Shown piece by piece: positions 4,976 to 6,837 of a DNA stretch of 6,837 bases. The translations under genes and the position numbers were made by a program. Each line of letters begins with the position of its first letter. Position 1 is the first letter of the stretch. The stretch is taken from the NCBI GenBank assembly GCA_007131435.1, contig SLQM01000053.1, positions 1 through 6,837 of the forward strand, read 5' to 3'. The DNA comes from Syntrophomonadaceae bacterium. GTDB taxonomy: Bacteria > Bacillota > Dethiobacteria > DTU022. The notes below the pieces were generated by a model, which was given only the letters and a program-made list of their open reading frames with translations, made no database searches and had not been told where the DNA came from.

Positions 4976-6837
4976 ATGATTTCGATGTTTTCCAAAAAAC
5001 TTTTTACCTGGTTCTTTATTATCTTTGCAAGTCTTTTATTGTTTTCTTCTACTGTAAGCTCTTCGGAAGAGGTGCTTTATCGCCATGGTTCAAGCACCCC
5101 TGTTTACTATCGCAACAGCACAACACCTGTTACAGTTTCAAAAACCTACAACTACAGGACTCAGGAATTTAGGGCTGTGTGGGCTGCAACAGTATTAAAT
5201 ATTGACATGCCGCGCCAGGCAGGAACAGGCAGCTCTGCAGTCACGGCATATAAAAATGAATTCCTGGTACTTTTAAACCAGGTGGAAGCCCTGGGTATGA
5301 ATGTTCTAATCTTTCAGGTGCGGCCTCAGAATGATGCTTTCTACAGTTCAGATTACAACTACTGGTCTGAATACCTGATTACATCACGCGATTATCCCGG
5401 CTGGGATCCCATGGAATGGATGATTGAAGAATGTCATGAGCGGGGAATAGAGTTTCATGCCTGGATTAACCCGTACCGGGTTGCCATGCCTAAAGAGGAA
5501 TACAAGAATTTAAATTTAACTGAATTTGCTAAAAAACAGCATCCCCGTAATGCAGCCTCTAACCCCGAAAATCTCCTTGAATGGTATCACAGCGACAAGC
5601 TTTCCGGTGTTGTCCTTAACCCGGGGAAGCCTGAAGTCAGAGAATTTATTGCAACTGTTGTGGGTGAAATCATCAATAATTACAGGGTCGACGCAATCCA
5701 CATGGACGATTATTTTTACTATAAGTTCGATGCCGCCAGCGGCACTGGCAGCGATAACCGCTTAGATGATGCAGACTACCAGACCTTTTTAAAGTATCGC
5801 GGAAACTTTCCAATTACCAATAGCGGTGTTGCAGATTGGAGAAGGGAACAAACCAGGCTGCTTGTTGAAAAAATCAGCCTGACCATCAGTGAATATAACA
5901 GGCTCAATAATCAGGCTGTGCAGTTCGGGATTAGCCCAACCGGGATTTGGAAAAACGGGACAGGTTCAGCAGCCAGCGGTTCAAATACAGATGGGCAGCA
6001 GCATTACCAGTCATACCTTTACGCTGACAGTAAACTGTGGATAGAATCAGGATGGTTGGACTACATCCTGCCTCAAACCTACTGGGGATTTGAACATCCC
6101 ACGGCTCCCTATGCAGACCTGGTTGACTGGTGGGTAAAGGTAATAGACCGGCCTGGTATAAAAACCAACCTTTATGCATCACACGCACTCTATTTTGCTA
6201 CTACGGGTGGTGCAGCCTGGGGAAGTAACCCAAATGAAGTTGAAAACCAGATGCGCTACTTAAGCAAATATAACCAGGTTAAGGGCAGCAGTTTTTATAA
6301 TTATAGCGCCTTTAAAAGCAGCTTGAACACATCTGTCAGTAATGGCATAAATACTCTAAATGATTACTGGCGGAAGAAAGTTCCCGGGCCGGCCCTTCAG
6401 CGCTACCCGGACCTGGTTTTACAGAAACCGGCAATTTTTACCGCTAGAAATGATAGCGACGGTGTGTCACTAAAATGGAGTCCAGTAGCCGGTGCAAGAG
6501 GTTACATGCTTTACAGGGTGCCGAAGAATGCAACAGTGAATTTTAACAACTATGATCATTTATTAAAATACATAACAGGGCGTGAAGAATACTTAGACAG
6601 CGGAGCCAACCTGTCCAGTTATGATTATTATATAAAAACGGTAAGCCAGGCGAACAATCTAAGCAGCTATGCCAGTCCATCAGGCAGCGGGGTTCCGGCC
6701 GATCCAGATGGTTCAGGTAAATACACTTATGGTGATTTAAACAGGGACGGTTATATAGATATTCATGATGTTATCCTGGTGATGAGGCATGTTTTAAGTT
6801 TGTCAGCGCTACCAGAAGATATGCTGCAATATGCAGA
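4976..6837 (+). CDS. Secreted GHL10-family glycosyl hydrolase with FN3-like module and type I dockerin, C-terminus cut off
   Basis: This is a secreted or surface enzyme predicted to cut glycans. The family includes E. coli DigH (YddW), which cleaves peptidoglycan glycan stripped of stem peptides, and B. subtilis YngK. The frame is open for 620 residues to the window end. An N-terminal signal sequence (KK, then LFTWFFIIFASLLLF, Ser-rich cleavage region near 25-32) is followed by the GHL10 barrel, about 64-400. Its marks are FRAVWAAT (65-72), FQVRPQNDAFY (113-123), HAWINPYR (161-168), DAIHMDDYFYY (239-249), FGISPTGIW (317-325) and ILPQTYWGFE (364-373). An FN3-like module (about 485-560, with SLKWSPVAGARGYMLYR) precedes a Gly/Ser/Pro linker. 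The first dockerin repeat starts at 585, with the calcium-loop ligands Asp587, Asn589, Asp591, Asp595 and Asp598. The second repeat should follow just past the edge. An in-frame stop at 4958 limits the start to ATG 4976 or ATG 4985. Neither has a strong SD (AGAAG and GCGAG are nearby). The exact substrate is unproven. Confidence 0.9.
   Translation, partial: MISMFSKKLFTWFFIIFASLLLFSSTVSSSEEVLYRHGSSTPVYYRNSTTPVTVSKTYNYRTQEFRAVWAATVLNIDMPRQAGTGSSAVTAYKNEFLVLLNQVEALGMNVLIFQVRPQNDAFYSSDYNYWSEYLITSRDYPGWDPMEWMIEECHERGIEFHAWINPYRVAMPKEEYKNLNLTEFAKKQHPRNAASNPENLLEWYHSDKLSGVVLNPGKPEVREFIATVVGEIINNYRVDAIHMDDYFYYKFDAASGTGSDNRLDDADYQTFLKYRGNFPITNSGVADWRREQTRLLVEKISLTISEYNRLNNQAVQFGISPTGIWKNGTGSAASGSNTDGQQHYQSYLYADSKLWIESGWLDYILPQTYWGFEHPTAPYADLVDWWVKVIDRPGIKTNLYASHALYFATTGGAAWGSNPNEVENQMRYLSKYNQVKGSSFYNYSAFKSSLNTSVSNGINTLNDYWRKKVPGPALQRYPDLVLQKPAIFTARNDSDGVSLKWSPVAGARGYMLYRVPKNATVNFNNYDHLLKYITGREEYLDSGANLSSYDYYIKTVSQANNLSSYASPSGSGVPADPDGSGKYTYGDLNRDGYIDIHDVILVMRHVLSLSALPEDMLQYA

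Noticed and set aside
4930..5172. Small Lys-rich open frame across the hydrolase leader and signal peptide region
   Set aside because: It is out of frame with the clearly conserved GHL10 protein, begins with TTG, has no SD, and its basic composition simply reflects the purine-rich leader.
5931..6188. Antisense open frame inside the GHL10 gene
   Set aside because: It lies wholly within the conserved hydrolase domain on the opposite strand, with no SD or recognisable domain.
6383..6396. GC-rich palindromic stretch (GGGCCGGCCC) in the hydrolase gene
   Set aside because: It falls in ordinary coding sequence before the FN3-like module and has no repeat copies or regulatory context nearby.
1..6837. 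CRISPR array, tRNA/rRNA, insertion sequence or prophage signals
   Set aside because: I saw no regularly spaced direct repeats, cloverleaf sequences, transposase motifs or terminal repeats; all long frames are accounted for by the five genes described.

Overview
The window looks like chromosomal DNA of a Gram-positive Firmicute, most likely a Clostridia-lineage anaerobe. It holds an hslU-codY junction, which is the order of the Bacillus codV-clpQ-clpY-codY operon. The CodY DNA-binding region is nearly identical to that of B. subtilis, the Shine-Dalgarno sites are strong AGGAGG types, and the last gene encodes a secreted enzyme with a dockerin. Base composition appears to be in the mid-40s % GC by eye. 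I cannot name the genus.

Layout. (1) 1-1476, plus strand: the C-terminal half of the HslU protease ATPase, then codY 31 bp later. A strong hairpin at 1501-1540 closes this operon. (2) 1541-3415, plus strand: a new transcription unit with a TATAAT box, an imperfect inverted repeat in the leader, a good SD, and a 586-residue adenylate-forming enzyme. The enzyme looks more like a fatty-acyl-AMP ligase than a classical acyl-CoA synthetase, and no acyl-carrier protein or synthase gene is visible beside it. (3) 3471-4712, minus strand: a 413-residue polytopic membrane protein of the DUF401 / AF0261-type permease family, converging on the ligase gene with 55 bp between stop codons. (4) 4713-4975: a divergent control region. 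It carries two different perfect 14-bp palindromes whose centres are 32 bp apart, a minus-strand promoter overlapping one of them, a plus-strand promoter (TTGTAA-17-TAATAT), and a leader with a 5' stem-loop followed by a purine-rich stretch. (5) 4976-end, plus strand: a secreted GHL10-family glycosyl hydrolase with an FN3-like module and the first half of a type I dockerin. It is cut by the window edge.

How the genes fit together. HslU and CodY form one known stationary-phase/nutrient-sensing operon. The other three genes each seem to have their own promoter, and nothing in the sequence proves a shared pathway. The DUF401 permease and the GHL10 hydrolase diverge from one control region and might be co-regulated, for example in wall or glycan turnover and uptake, but that is inference. 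I did not find a wholly new multi-gene system. The best leads are the two-palindrome control region, the dockerin-tagged GHL10 enzyme, and the ligase with no visible carrier protein.
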